Below are positions 1 to 12,818 of a DNA stretch of 64,000 nucleotides, piece after piece (positions within the stretch are counted from its first letter, which is position 1; every line of letters begins with the position of its first letter). Source of the DNA: Climacium dendroides (taxonomy: Eukaryota > Streptophyta > Bryopsida > Hypnales > Climaciaceae); NCBI GenBank assembly GCA_950106755.1, contig OX467082.1, positions 1,302,001 to 1,366,000 of the forward strand. The letters run 5' to 3'. The position numbers and the translations under genes are program-made. The notes under the pieces are model-generated. The model was not told the DNA's origin. It made no database searches and saw only the letters and a list, made by a program, of their open reading frames with translations.

Positions 1-421
1 ATTTAGCTTTTGTCATTGCAAATCCTCCTCCCCTTTGGTTTAATCCTAAAAAATGCCCCATCGTGACTAAGTTTGTTACTAAAATACTGTGACTCAGAGA
101 ATGCACTTAGTTGTACTACAACAAACCACGTGCAAACAAGTGGTTTCTAATAAATTATACTCAGTTTAACCTCAAATATTGAGCATTGTTTACTAATGAT
201 TGTAGGATTCTATTCCCAAAATTTCAAACTCAAATAAAATATGGAATGATTTCTAGAAGAGGTTAAAAATGCACTAAAATGGCATGTTTTTTTAACTCAA
301 ATATTTTCAGTGAACTCATTTAGATGACCATTTGCATCAATATTCAATTCAAAATGAGCTTTCAATAGAGAGTTATTTTTAGGAATTTTTTGTTCATTTT
401 TTAGACAATTTTTTCTTATAT
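1..421. other. AT-rich flank, no gene seen
   Basis: AT-rich sequence with no credible reading frame or RNA gene. It is the host DNA into which the 13.7-kb transposon beginning at 426 inserted. Confidence 0.6.
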
Positions 422-425
422 AATA
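422..425. repeat. Target-site duplication AATA, left
   Basis: AATA immediately before the left inverted repeat. The same four bases follow the right inverted repeat at 14164-14167. Confidence 0.7.
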
Positions 426-455
426 GGGTGATTGCAAGAAACACTTGTACTATTT
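426..455 (+). repeat. Left terminal inverted repeat of the 13.7-kb element
   Basis: Thirty bases beginning GGGTGATTGCAA and ending ACTTGTACTATTT. They pair with 14134-14163 in reverse complement with one mismatch. The segment GTTGCGT recurs just inside both ends at slightly different offsets, so the homology may extend past the 30 bp with an indel. Confidence 0.85.
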
Positions 456-1514
456 TCCGTCACCCGTTGCGTGCGGAAGTTGTTTGATGCCATAAGTATT
501 GGAGAAAAGATGGGATCAACTTGAAAATTGGGCTGAGTGCTCTTCCATCATCTCCTCATGTACTGGAATTTTTAGAAAATTTTCAAAAATGATTCTGGAT
601 GGCTTTTTGAATTTTAAGCAAATGTCACATAAATAGTTTTAGGGGTTTTTAGTACTTTTGAGTACCTTTTCTGAAGAGTTAGGGTGTCAGACTTTGTGGG
701 CTCCTTCTTGTTATGGAAATACAACTTCCCAGGAGAGGGATTTGTGATTGCCTCATTTCATGGGCTTAGACATTGGCCAGAACAAAGCTACATTTGTAGG
801 TAATTTCCACTCATGGAAATTAATATTATGAATTGGTTTTTGCACTTCCAGTGACTTCAGGGAGTTGGGAAAAATGGCCATTTTTTATATTAATTTTTTA
901 AGGACCTCCTATAATTGTAAAAAATAGAAATAAAAAACTGCCATTTTCTAACAATATTCTGAAGTTCTGTCTCCCTGTAGTATTCCAACGTAGACAAATA
1001 GTATTGCATAGTCCTAGGGGGGGGGGCACGCCATTGCTACCGTGGACTGCTTGTCCAACTACCTCTTCATCCGCCCCTGCGGTTTGCTTTTATGGAGACT
1101 TCAAAATTGCCTTCTCTGGCGTCTATGCATCGGGAACGATGAACGCCGCCAGCTTTTCTTGTTTCGGAGTTCCGAAGAAGAACAATGACAGTTCCTGCAG
1201 GGAAAGTTAGTGCACGGAATGAGCAGTAGAACTACGATGTTGGGTTTGGAAGGCAGTATACAGAAATCCAATGCTGCATCTTCATGCAGGGAAGAAGGTA
1301 GGGGTAGGAGTGATGAGAACCCGTTTTATGATCAGGGGCTGCTGCAATGTCGCCTTTGAAGTATTCCGGCAGATGAGTGGATGATGCGGCCGGGCTACGA
1401 ACGCGGCGGCGGGCGGAGGATGCTGCGGTACTAAATTAGTGACAACAATGGAGGGATCGTCAGCGGTGTAGTCGCAAGCAACGCAGCATTGCCGAGGACG
1501 CAGTCGCAGCAGGT

Positions 1515-4500
1515 GTGGAAGCCAATTCTGCGCCAAATCTGCGATGGGGATGCAAAAGGAACCGGACTAGTATTTGGAGGAGTGCGAGTCGCATCACGAA
1601 TTCCCTTTCTCGATTGCTACAACGTATTGGGGATTCCGATTTCAGAGCTGCTGTTTTGGAGAAGGTTTTTAGTAGTCATACCATTCGACCGCTCCTCCCT
1701 AGTTATTACCCTACTCCTGAAGAAGCAAAGGCCCAACGACAAATTCTGCTCAATATTAAGTCGGATTTGGTGGCCATAAAAATTCTTCATTCTTCGGGTA
1801 TGCTGGCTCGTAAGAGGGCGATTTTGGAGGCAGTGGTGAGCGAATTAGATTCCGACATTTCAAAGTTCTATAGCATACTCGGTACAAGAAAGGAGAATTT
1901 ACTAGTTGCTGTAGAGCGACTATGATCAGCTACAACAGAAACTTCCTCACGTTTTGCAATTCCAGCTCGAAAGACAAGGGAAGGTGGAATCCGCAATGAG
2001 GTCAAGCAATTGGTCTTGCAGTGGTGGACACAAGAGACGCGAGTGAGTCCCGGGAGATGGGATGTGCGACGCAAACGCCTCGGACGGAATGCATACGACA
2101 CTCATGCAGCGCATCTTCTAATGGAGAGTCAGGTACGGCCTCCCTAATTTCCAATCATGGCTTCAATTTTTTTTGTACAATCTTTGTTTGTTCAAACCTT
2201 CATTGCTTGAGGAAAAGGGTTCTTTGGAAAAGTCATGCACGCTTTCAGGATTGCTAGCCAATAGAGCCCATTCGTGTTCATTGTTAGCAAGTGCGTGATG
2301 TCTTTTCTTTGCAAAATAGAGCGGTTTGATATTATCTTCCCTAAGAAAAAATATTTGTTGCGTCACATGACTGCTGCTTATGTCATCATAATACTAGAAG
2401 TGACTTCTCGCATGTTTGGAGGAGTCCTAATCCGATTCATATTATATACAAGGATTTTCAGATGGAATGCATTGCATTCCATTAGTCCTTCTCGGACACA
2501 TTGTAGGACTTTGGGTATTGTTGTAGTACGTCCACATTCTTCACACATTTGAAGTGCATTTTACATTGTAGTGAACTGCCTACATTGCAGTGATCTATAT
2601 ATCGCAATACGTGGACATGGCTAAGGCCTCCGCTGCCCTGTCGTCCACGCTTATGGATATGCCTCCATAGTACTCAATAGGATGTCCACTACACCCTCCC
2701 TACACTTGTGGTATGTCTTTGCTTTCGAGATGACATATTCAGAATCTTCTTCTCCGACAGGTAGAACACTATTGCTTCAGACATTGTACTATGCATTCGT
2801 TGCTAGTGCTTCCCGATGCAAACATGAGACCTATGTAGTAGCAATGAACACTACATGGATACTTATGCAGTACTTCGAGCTCCTACTTCTGTCGGATCCT
2901 CTTGTACAGTCCTCTGCTACACTGAGATCATACCTTGGGCTCATTTTGAAATTACTAGCGTGTCACTAGCGCTCATGGGCTTAAGTCCCCTATAACTTCC
3001 TTGTAGTCCACTATGTTCTATCTGGACCAATATAGAACTTCACAGTCCTCACTTCGTACTAGTGAGCACCGAGAGAGCAATGCCTTGTATGACGCGAATT
3101 CAGTAGAGTACAATTACATTGTCTGTAGCATTGAGTCTATACTAGCATGCCGCGTTGTAGTTCTCATTTGTCGTCAGCTTTACCCTTGCAATCCGCATGG
3201 TACCAGTGCGACGTCTAATACAATACTAAGCCCATATTCAACGACTCGCTGAAGAAGTCCTCGGTATGCTATGGTCACAGTCAGACAAAGTCCTAGTACT
3301 GAGGTTAGTCCTTTCAGTACTACAGGGTGTTCTTTGTAGTACTTAGGAGTACTTTAAGAATTTACTGACACACAAACTTCACAGCACCCTGAACTCTAAT
3401 ACTGTATAGTACTAATTTGTACTTATTCTTGTACATACTTGTACGTCAAGTACCTCTTCACATGCACCTCATTTTCTGCAGTACGTCAGCATACATCAGA
3501 CGTGCATTGTTGTGTACTTTCCTTCTGATATATATGCATGTTCTCTAAACTTTTTCTGACTATTGTGCTGGAGTACTTGCAGATGGAGTTGTACACACGC
3601 TTTATAGAAGCACATCCACAGTGCTCCATCCAGCAGCGCTCCTTCATCTACTTGCGCCTTTTCTTTGTTATCAAGTGCAAGGACCGGAACGTCTGTTGTT
3701 GCCGGTACCACATCCAAGTGTTGTACTTGTTGGAGGCTTTGAATGCCTTCCGAGACCCCCGGAAAGGGGCACATGTAATTTTCCTCTACAATTGCACTTG
3801 CATTGTGTGCGATAGAGATGATGAAGGCCTCTGCAGTGTTGGCAGAAGTCGATATGCTGGTATGACGGTCCTTTGGGAAAGTCTACTATGTCCGAAGCCA
3901 GAGGATGAAGAATTCCATAACAAGAAGTGCTTGCTTGGATGTTGTAGTCGTTGTGGCGCTAAATTCTTCAACATCTGTCCTTGAGAAAGGGTGGTAGATG
4001 CTACACGGACAATTCACTGGAAGCAATTCCAGTACAAAGTGGTCGGCCGAACTGCGGATGGACAACCAAAGGACCGCATTAAGGAGGTTCACATGTCATC
4101 TTCATTCCGTGAGTTCCTTGAATTCTTTGTGCCGACTGTACAACACTTTATACGGCACAATTTCATTGCAAAGTGGCAAAGTGCCGAGGCAAAAATATTG
4201 AAGGCTTCCTTGTAGACCGGGGCAATTTTGACGCACATTGATTTTGCGGAGAACTACACATTCGAAATCCAAAATGAGATCCAGTCAATGTATTACCATT
4301 CCGACCAAGTGTCAATCTTGGTTCAGGTGACATACTCCGTTTTGGTTTTGGGAGGGTGCTTTGGAGGAGGAAATGCAGTTGGTCAGGGAGACGCACTACT
4401 ACATCTCCGATGATAAGATGCATGACAGTGCTTTTGCCCAACATTGCCTACTCCTGCACTGGAGGTGGGTGCAGTCAAAGGGATCTTCTCCAAACACTCA

Positions 4501-6025
4501 TTATGTATTCAGTGACAGTTGTGCTGCGCAATTCAAAAGTGCAAAGGCCATGTACTTCGTTGCTAGGTCACTGTCTTCTACACTTTGGTCAAAGTCATCC
4601 ATTATACTTGTAGCCGTACTACTGTGTACCCTGTTGTATTACACATTGTACTAGGTAGTATTGTGCTTCGACTGCTTCACTGTAGACGGTCGTTAGGTAT
4701 AGCAACGGCTACTCATTTGAAATGCATGGCTTTCTGTTTAAGTGGACGACTTTTTCATGAATATGACGGAGTCGTTACACAATGCCAGAAATACACGGCC
4801 ATCTCTGGTGGATGCACAATGCATTGGAACTACTATGGCATAGGCCATGGAAAGGGTGAATGGGATGGGGCCGGAGCAGTTGTGAAAAGGGCTCTTCGGA
4901 ATGAGCAGCTCCTGAATCCTCACCGACGACTCCAGAATGCAGCAGACTGTGTTCTCTTCCTAGATGCTACTATGGCTGGATAGGTTCCTAATCAACGTGG
5001 TGACACAAGGTTCCTTCCACACCGTATGCGTCATTTGTCATCCTGCCAAATTCCACGTATGGTTCTCTTGAATGTACCACTATACTTGGGTATTGTAATG
5101 AAATGAGTACTAGGGACAATGCTCGGGTTCGTCAAAGCAGCAATTAGTACCTTTTCTTGGTACTACATCACTCTTGAGGTACTATATAGTGTCCCACGTC
5201 TGTCATAGTACTCATAGTACTATATCCTCTCTCATTTGCAGAAACCACAAAGGGATAGAATTCGTTGTATATACCGCTGGTGTACGCGCTAACAACATCT
5301 GAGGAAGTAGATGCAGGTCATACATGTATTTCCATCACATCGAAGCGCAAGATGTTGACCGCTTGAACACTCAAAGTTGTAATCGTATTCTAGGTTCTTC
5401 AAAACTGCACTCCACTTATGCCCCTGATAAGCATGATCCAACCAAATTGTTCCTCAGACATCTCTCGTGCTTCTGTGGCCCGTGCGTGGAGGGAAACTTC
5501 GTTCACTGTGAGAAGAAAAAATATGTTGATTTGTGGACTGTCACGAAGATTCAACCACGAAATGTCTCCTTCGCTGTTGCCCAATTTGCTGAGGAGGATG
5601 AAGAGGATACCTGGGATTACGAGCTAGATGGTGAATGCATGGGGGACCTAGTGCAACCTAAAGATAATTTTGTTGTGCCAGCCGAGGAGGACAATGACGA
5701 AGGTGTCTCTTTCTACGTTTTACAATGTTAGCAACCAAAGCACATTGTCGAAGGGGACTTTCAATGCGTCTAGGGAGGGCAATTTGAAGCAGGCGACTCT
5801 GTCATTTCCGGAAAGTACTATAAAAAATGGGGACGCCAAGATAGCAACAACTATGTATTCCTCCGTAATTCAAGGGAGGCTTTCTTTGATGCTTATTCTG
5901 TATTTGCTTGCAAGTTTCAAATGATCCCTAGACAATACAGAGTGAAAGGCAGAGAAGTTGTATATAGCATGGCAAAGGAAACAGTAGACGTTATCAACAC
6001 TGCATTGGAAGAGATGAATCTCTGA
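1515..6025 (+). pseudogene. Decayed DDE-type transposase, spliced, with in-frame stops
   Basis: Exon 1 (about 1515-2132) encodes a helical N-terminal region with the motif ETRVSPGRWDVRRKRLG and ends at a donor CAG|GTACGG. A 1450-bp intron follows, and exon 2 starts at 3583. Exon 2 has a Cys/His cluster: CIVCD, then LLCPKPEDEEFHNKKC, CSRCG and CP. Next come the likely catalytic blocks DFAENY (about 4239), FSDSCAAQFKS (about 4507) and, after a probable intron near 4567-4788, HWNYYGIGHGKGEWDGAGA (about 4819). The C-terminal part includes HIEAQDVDR (5338) and a CFCGPC...C cluster (5468), and it stays in frame to a stop at 6023-6025. The frame is broken by stops at 1923 (TGA), 3982 (TGA), 4213 (TAG), perhaps 5300 (TGA), 5729 (TAG) and 5771 (TAG). 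A frameshift lies near 4335-4358 and the frame is also uncertain at the 4567-4788 intron. I recognise the domain order as that of large transposases found in non-seed plants and other eukaryotes; the superfamily is not assigned. Confidence 0.75.
2133..3582 (+). other. Long intron of the transposase, dense in AGTACT
   Basis: Runs from donor CAG|GTACGG to acceptor TTGCAG|ATGGAG, and both flanking exons are phase 0. No conserved coding sequence is seen inside. It holds nine AGTACT palindromes, five of them between 3295 and 3353, plus many GTAC and AGTCCT words. Confidence 0.6.
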
Positions 6026-6603
6026 GTTACAAAAAATGGCATGATGTACAATACAATACCTTACATGAGAGCAATGTTCTCTTTCTCTTGTCTTCTTCCT
6101 TGCCAACTACGTTGGCAAACACACTATCTCCTTCAAGTACTGTCGTCTCTACATAGGGAACGCAATGTCTTCCTCAAATCTTAGCGGTAGGTTCATAGAA
6201 ATATCTGGCACACTCACATGTAGACTACCTACTCGTAGCCCTTCTTCTCTAATAACCTCTACATATTTACAGGAAGTAAACCTATATTCCTCTCACGGAG
6301 ACTGACACAGGCGTACTCTAAAGTACTGACTTGTATTTGTAAGGAAATATTAAAAGTACAATATAGCAATGTGCAGTGTGGTAATGTTCTAGATGTACTA
6401 CATTTAATACAACAACGATAAATTGGTACTAACGTAGTACTAATGTGTACTGTCATAGTATAGTGTGCACTGCACAAGAGTTCTAAAAGTACTATGGATA
6501 GTACATCTATTGAGTACTATTACAAAATTAGCGACCTATAGTACATGTCTGACACTTCACAATGTACTGGAATGCTATGTACAATCGGTCTCAATGTGTG
6601 TAG

Positions 6604-8082
6604 TCAAAGTTGTTCACTTTCCCCTCTGCAGTGCTTGCTGCCACAGGAGCATGGAAATGGCATCCTCAGACCGTTTTCAGTATAAAACGTGCACCCATAA
6701 TCCCATGTGAGTTCCTCTCTCGCCCGCACTTCCCGATTTGTAAAGAAGGCCACTTGCGAGACCTTAGTAGTAATGAGAAACACTTCTTCTTCATGCAATA
6801 TGCAGTGCAGGCCGTCATTCACTCCCCATGTCTACTTCTTCCTCCCAAGGACGCTTTTGGCTTACTTACATGGTATAAAGTCGAAACATTGTGTTCAATC
6901 AAAACTGGATGTCCACCAGATTTGCATCCCCACATCTGCCCTCGCATAGACATCAATTCTACAACTGTCACGTCAGGGCATGTACTCGGCATTTTCAAAG
7001 CATGGAAAGCTAACTTTTATAGAATTGTAAAGAGAGTGAGGACATCACCTGTGGTTCAACCAGTGCGAGACATTCATATATTTGGATGCGTCAATGGAAA
7101 GTAATGAGTCATCTCCTTTAAAGACCTCTGACTGCCAATGTGCATCCAAAGCTAGAGCAAAATGCTGCCCTGTTCCCCGCCTCAATAACTCAGCATTGGT
7201 TACAATTTCCCCACCATATTCAAATACGAAGCATCCCCGGTGAAGTCTCTCCAATGTCCGAATGCCCCAACCTTTCGTATTGCTTGCATGGAACACCTGC
7301 AATGTTTGCCAAGCTGTCAATACCTGGAAATTGCAACATCCACGTCATTTGATTCAAAGAAGAATACGGCACGAGACAAATCGCTTGATGCAATGAATCC
7401 AAAGCTAGAACATGAGGAAACGCTGCGGCTGCCGGAATTGCACCGACCTCCAGTTGCTTCTGCACGCCTCCTTGCACAACTCGATTACGACAGGGAGGCT
7501 TACAACCACACACATCGTAGCACTCCCGGATGTACAGTCTTTGAACATGGCCGCCACATTTTCCGTCCTCACTTTCCGGACAAGAGGGAAGCTCTGCACA
7601 GCGGACGAGGCCTCCGTTCTGTAGTGATCTCGGCCGTCTGAACTGCCGTGGCAAATGCACTCCATGCAAGTCATTTGGCCACGCTAGAAACCAAATGTCG
7701 TTTTGCTAATAAACATGCACTTCCTTGGTCACCAAACGTTAGTGCTGTGAATAAGGCAAATGCATAAGTACACTAAGAGTACATAGTGTGGTACTCTACT
7801 TACCTCTGCCAAAAATTGGTCGCTCAAAGTATCAATTCCAACATAAGCTGACCCTAGAATGGCTTCGGAGTAGACGGCGCCTTCAATGTCACTGCATTTT
7901 CTCTCAGAAGCTACAAAAGGACAAATGTGAGCAGTGCATGCTGATGCTAGAGCACCCACATTCACTGACTCATGCAAAACAGGTTTGTGTGTGTAAATGT
8001 AGCCACTATGAATGGGTAACTTGCAACTGTGTGCATCAGCATCGTGAAATAGAATAGGAGGTGCTTCCAATCCTCCTGACAA
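6604..8082 (-). pseudogene. SUVR-like SET-domain histone H3K9 methyltransferase inside the transposon
   Basis: Exons read on the minus strand as follows. Exon 7804-8082 contains a DLSGGLE...P stretch like the region before pre-SET in SUVR proteins. Exon 7448 to about 7660 has the pre-SET cysteines and IRECYDVCGCKPPCRNRVVQ. Exon 7049-7296 opens the SET domain with KGWGIRTLERLHRG, EYGGEIVTNAEL and ending NHR. Exon 6870-6935 begins CGDANLVDI. Exon 6604-6762 has VAFFTNREVRAREELTWDYG and the post-SET CSCGSKHCRG. Introns have GT-AG borders at the positions the protein requires, and NHR|CGDANL restores the cofactor-binding motif across a splice. Exon 6870-6935 seems to lack one base near 6911: the frame reaches TGA unless one base is added after GACATCC. 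So the copy is broken, or one base was missed in assembly. Family knowledge predicts a nuclear enzyme methylating histone H3 lysine 9. Further 5' exons may reach about 8.6 kb but are not certain. Confidence 0.75.
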
Positions 8083-8685
8083 GTCATGTATAAATGTTGA
8101 ACGTGCACTCTGTGGATAGCACCATATTATACAAGAGATATGTAGGACGAATAAATAGTATATTGCATACTGTGATGAGCTGAAATACAGAAAATTTTAG
8201 AACTTCATAGCACACGGCATTGCAACACCCCTCTTCAACATTCGTACTCGGCCCCTATATTGCTGGCACTAGGCCCGTGCGGGCGTTTACTACAGGCAGC
8301 ACATGTCAGTCCTATCCAAAAAAGGAGCACTTTTGTAGAAGTAGATTTGTCAGAAGTAGGGAAGGGTTTCCCCCTGCACATCTTCTCCATGTGGTACGAC
8401 CTCAGTTGGAGATGCATGCGCTGTAAGTTCACTAGTTACCCACCTCATCCGGACTACACGCTCCAGCAGCACTTGCCGATGGAGGACTTCCTGATGACGC
8501 AGGCATCTTCGAATGTAACTGTCTTCTGCTAGGTTCCGGAGGATTCCGTGTCTTCGCTGACGCAGACCTGCCTCCTCTACCTGACACAATCATACAAAAC
8601 ATTGAAGAACAGTATGCATTCATTAGTTACATATGAAGTAAGAGACCGTCGTGCATCCTTATGTGGACTTTATTTTTCATTCGTG

Positions 8686-8793
8686 AAGCGTACAAAGATT
8701 AGGACTAATGTCATCATCGTCGCGTACTGTGGAGGACTAAAGCGTACAAAGATTAGAACTGCCAATATCATCGTCGAGTACTGTTGAGGACTA
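8686..8793. repeat. 54-bp tandem duplication
   Basis: Two units, 8686-8739 and 8740-8793, share AAGCGTACAAAGATTAG at the start and GAGGACTAA at the end. They lie between the SET gene and the RING-H2 gene. Confidence 0.7.
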
Positions 8794-8916
8794 AAGTACT
8801 ATTCATGCGTACGTTATATACTAAGAGGAATCACAAATAGTCCTTGTAAGACGAACAAGGACATATTGTAATACTAGAAAGAGGAACACTTCCACTGCAA
8901 CGGACATTGGGTACTG

Positions 8917-11900
8917 TTACACACTATACGCGGGTCGTCTTGTCCCACGTTTCACTGGGCTGGCTGCGGAGTCTACTAGCTCAATCCCTTCTTCTCTGAG
9001 CACCCTTGTGTTGCTACGTACAAGCGCAATAGGGACTTCCTTCCCGTTGGAATTCTCCTTCAACTCTGATGCATCTAGAATCGTGATATCCCAGGGATCC
9101 TCAACTGTAGCAGTCGGTTGAGACTCTACACGCTCGGTCTGCAACAATGTCGAGCATTTATGGCATCAAAGAACATTTGAAATCTCACACTTCGAAGCAC
9201 CTGAACAGAAAAATGAAGACATAGTAATGCAGCGTACGAAGGAATAAAGCAAATACGAAGTCCGTTGACTCCAACACAATGACGTACCTCTAGCGGCTTG
9301 TCTGGTACAGAGCACGTAGCAGAATTTGGGCTCGCTTGCAAAAGGATGTCATCAAAGTCCTCTCCTTTCGCATCAAACTCCATGAGCTGCTTGTCAAAGT
9401 CTGAAAGTGGTGTTGTGGTCTTCTTGTAGTTTTGTAGGAAGTCGTCCACAATGTCTACCTCATTGGTGCGAGGTTCCAGAAGTGTGACTTTCTTCTTCAT
9501 AACGGATGCATTATTTGCAAGAGGGGTTGGTGGTGTCCCTCTCTTTTCCAAAATGAATTCTTTGGTGCTTCAAGGATGTGGCTGTGCTCCTCTCTTTTTG
9601 TCAGTTGAGTCGGCATCCACTTTTTTGGTCGCTGATTCAGATAGTGGTGGCACAGATTGCGGAGTGTCTGTGTAGGCGACCTTCACATTAGCTTCGACGA
9701 CAGAGCCCTTGGAATCAAAAGGATTGGAACTACCGCCGCCTTCACGAATGACTACAGTCGGAGTGCCAAGCAATGTGTCCTCCTACTCTTTTGCCATTGC
9801 GTGGCCAGCATAGTTCATTTCCTTCAAGACAATTTTAGAGAATGTGCTATCTGAGGTTGACATGCTGGGTGCACCAACTACAAGGGATCATAGTCCTGCC
9901 CATTGACACCGCAGTACTTGTTCTCAATGTCTTCTTGAAACGAGGACGTCTTCATGACAAAGAATACTAAAAACTCATAGACCAGACATTGCCCCGGCAT
10001 TCCTTTACAAAGAGTAGCATATTATGTTTGTGATCACAACATGCATGAATCACAATTTGGAGAAGCAATAATGTCAAGAACTTCAGATTAGGTACGTCTT
10101 TCACTATCTAAGTACTGAATTTTGAGTCCAAGGCCTTGAAGTGAGGAACATCGTCGTGGCCTACAATAAACCCTGAAGCACTGGAAGTCGTTACTGAAGT
10201 ATCCACTGAGAAGAAAACGTATGTCACGTACCAAGTGTTGAAGGCCCCCCAATTTGTTGACCACGTATTCCAGTTGCGGGCAATTTCTTCATGGAGTTGT
10301 CGTCTACATCATGTCCACGCACTTCAGTATTGCTGAAGCTGACGGGAAAACCCCAGCTCCTTAGCCACTTGGGATTCACGACTCCGCAAAGAGAGTGAGC
10401 GCACATAGAAGATGTTTTAAACCATTGCGCCGCACACCATGGGTGATACGTGTGCCTGCAACTGCAAAGCACGACATCTCCATGAGGAAAAAGCTCCTGG
10501 CATGCGGCACAAAGCGGCTGCTGTAACATGATGTCTTCCATTACAGCACCGGGTAGAGCCTCTGTGGTATTCACCAATGGATGTGGGTGGAGTAGCACTC
10601 CATCCCCTCCACGCATCAAGTCTTGCAAATTTTCTTCTAAAGCTGTCAGCCGTGTTTGGATACCCAAAATCTTTCCAATCACGTTGTCGAGAGCCGTCTT
10701 GCAACTAGCCTCTACTGCGGTCAACTCCGCGGACTTCTTTGAATGCCCTTTCAATATCCCCTTGAAAATGGCCGATCCACTGTCCTCTCCCATCTCTTTC
10801 ATTGTCTCCTGCACTTGCTGAATTCCGAGGACACTCGCACGAAGTTGATCAGCTGCAAGGTCGGCCTTTGTTTGGAGGTCTTCTGAGTCGGCCTCGAACT
10901 TATTGAGTGATTCGTTTAACGAATTCACCAACTCTTGCACCGCAACAAGTCTGAAAAAATGGAGGTTCATGTTAGTAATGAAGGTCCAAGAAGTACGTAG
11001 TAGTACTACTTAGTAGTACTATGTCACTCACCGTAATTGTAGTCCTGAAGCGGAGGACTATGTCGTACTACTAACTAGAGAGAAAACAATGCACAGCAAA
11101 GTCCTAGTACTCACAGAAGGGACTGAACTTGTACAGTAGTATTTTCGAAGGCTACGACACTGTTTTGTTAGTCCTTCTAGTACAGTGTACGAGTGTAGGT
11201 GAATGCATGGAGTACATTGTCTACGCTAGAGGAAGCCGCCGGGGGAGTAGTACTCAGTCTTGGTACTAGTCCAACGTCACGTTCCTAAGCCATTGAACTA
11301 AGCACCTATAGGGATTGCTGAAGGTGGCGGACAACATAATTGCCTTGCATAGTACTAGTACCACTAAGCTTTTCCGACAGCAAAGTAGTATATGATAGTG
11401 GTCTACTTACTATGAAATATCGTCATCGAGAACTTCTTGACAGTGGGAGTACTTATCAGAGTTAGAGTCGTGGCTGGCAGTACGTGTTAGCCTTCATGCA
11501 AGTATTACGCTAAACCACTAAGCAGATTGCATTGCTGTCCGGCTAAGGTGGATAATTAAGTAGTACTCTACGTATGCATACAGAGTCCTCGAGGTCCGCC
11601 GACTACACAGCGTTTGCGTCAACTTTTTTGCTATAGTTGGTAGTACTGAATGAAGGCACAAATGCTCACTTTTAACAACGTTGCAGTGGTGCAAGTGCCA
11701 GAAAGCAGCATAAAGGTTCTACATGTGCTAGCCTGAACGTACTTGGAAATGAAAGCTATGTACAATGATCACAACATTGCTGTACTCAAACATAGTGCAC
11801 TATGCAACACGCGGAAGAAGAAATGAAAAAGCCACATACAGAAACTTCCTAATACATGCATAGAGTACTTGTAGGACAGTCGTGGAAGACTAAGGATACG

Positions 11901-12818
11901 TAGTACCGGAGTGCATTGCTCGGCTGTGGTTACAGTTACGGTCTTCTCTTCAAAGGACTGGAAGAATTGAATGCGCAGCTTCTTTTCGTCAGCAACATCC
12001 AAGTATTTGGAGATGACCTTCGCTTTGACAACCTCTTCGAATGTCTTATTTTGCGCTTCAACCAGTCGTGTCAACCAAGTCTTCACACGCCTAGCATACG
12101 ACTGCCGCTACTCCAAATTCGTTTTAGCTGCGAAGCCTACCCAATTAATGCTCTTTCCTTTCGTCTACAAAGTCCAGCCCATAGCCATTTCCTTGCCGAT
12201 GTGGGTAGGGCATTGTATCCTCTGGTAGATTTGGCAGTATAAAGACTCCACTTCTGTCCGAAGAGTTGGTGTCAGTTTCTCCGCAAGGAAGAATCCATTT
12301 CGCCCTTTCTCTTCATTAAACATATCCTCTACGTCAGTCTTGGGGACGTCCTTCTCCAAGCGTAGTCTGTGAGGGTTCAACCCATCCCTTGTCAATTTAC
12401 AAGAAGTGTGGAATATGTCCTCGGACATGGCGGTGGGAGGACGCCAGGAGGGCTGGCTCAACATATTCAGTTGTCTCCAGCATTCAACTTCATCGTAAGT
12501 CGTTGCAAAGAAAGCAACCTTCTTCCGCTTCAAGCGTGGGCTCCGGTACTCTTCGTCCGGACTCTCCTGTTCGGAGTCTTCATCTCTGTTGCCGTCGGAG
12601 TCGTAGTCGGAAGAAACTTGTCGGGCCTTCTGCTTTCGAGGGAGTGCTTTTCCCTTGCCCTTCACTTTACTGGCACCATCGGAAGATGCACTTGCCGTAG
12701 TGGCTTTACCCTTTGCTGGACTGAGCGCCGGTGCTTGCGACGGAGCTTTTCTCTTGCCTTTCTTCTCATAGGTAATAGTTACGTTGTCGTCAGCGGGAGT
12801 AGTCTTCATCTTCGCCAT
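8917..12818 (-). pseudogene. Coiled-coil / RING-H2 protein gene of the transposon
   Basis: The start is a true ATG at 12816-12818. Exon 1 (12818 to about 12177) encodes a lysine- and serine-rich disordered N-terminus with a basic stretch, then a more structured part ending KEMAMGWTL. A second exon near 12100-11890 gives VKTWLTRLVEAQNKTFEEV. Exon 10963-10232 encodes a long helical, coiled-coil-like region and then a RING-H2-like cluster: CAAC, CSCRHTYHPWC and CAHSLC. C-terminal exons (about 9782-9288 and 9140-8917) are disordered and acidic and end at TAA. The donor GAG|GTACGT and acceptor TTGCAG|ACC agree in phase. A TGA interrupts the exon at 9570-9572. Joining these exons into one gene is inference from strand, order and splice phase. 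RING-H2 domains usually give ubiquitin-ligase activity; a role in transposition or silencing is unknown. I do not recognise the family. Confidence 0.55.

Noticed and set aside
1515..6025. Stop-codon reassignment or readthrough as explanation for in-frame TGA and TAG
   Set aside because: Host genes such as BRR2 use TGA, TAG and TAA normally as ends, and the frameshift near 4340 shows ordinary decay.
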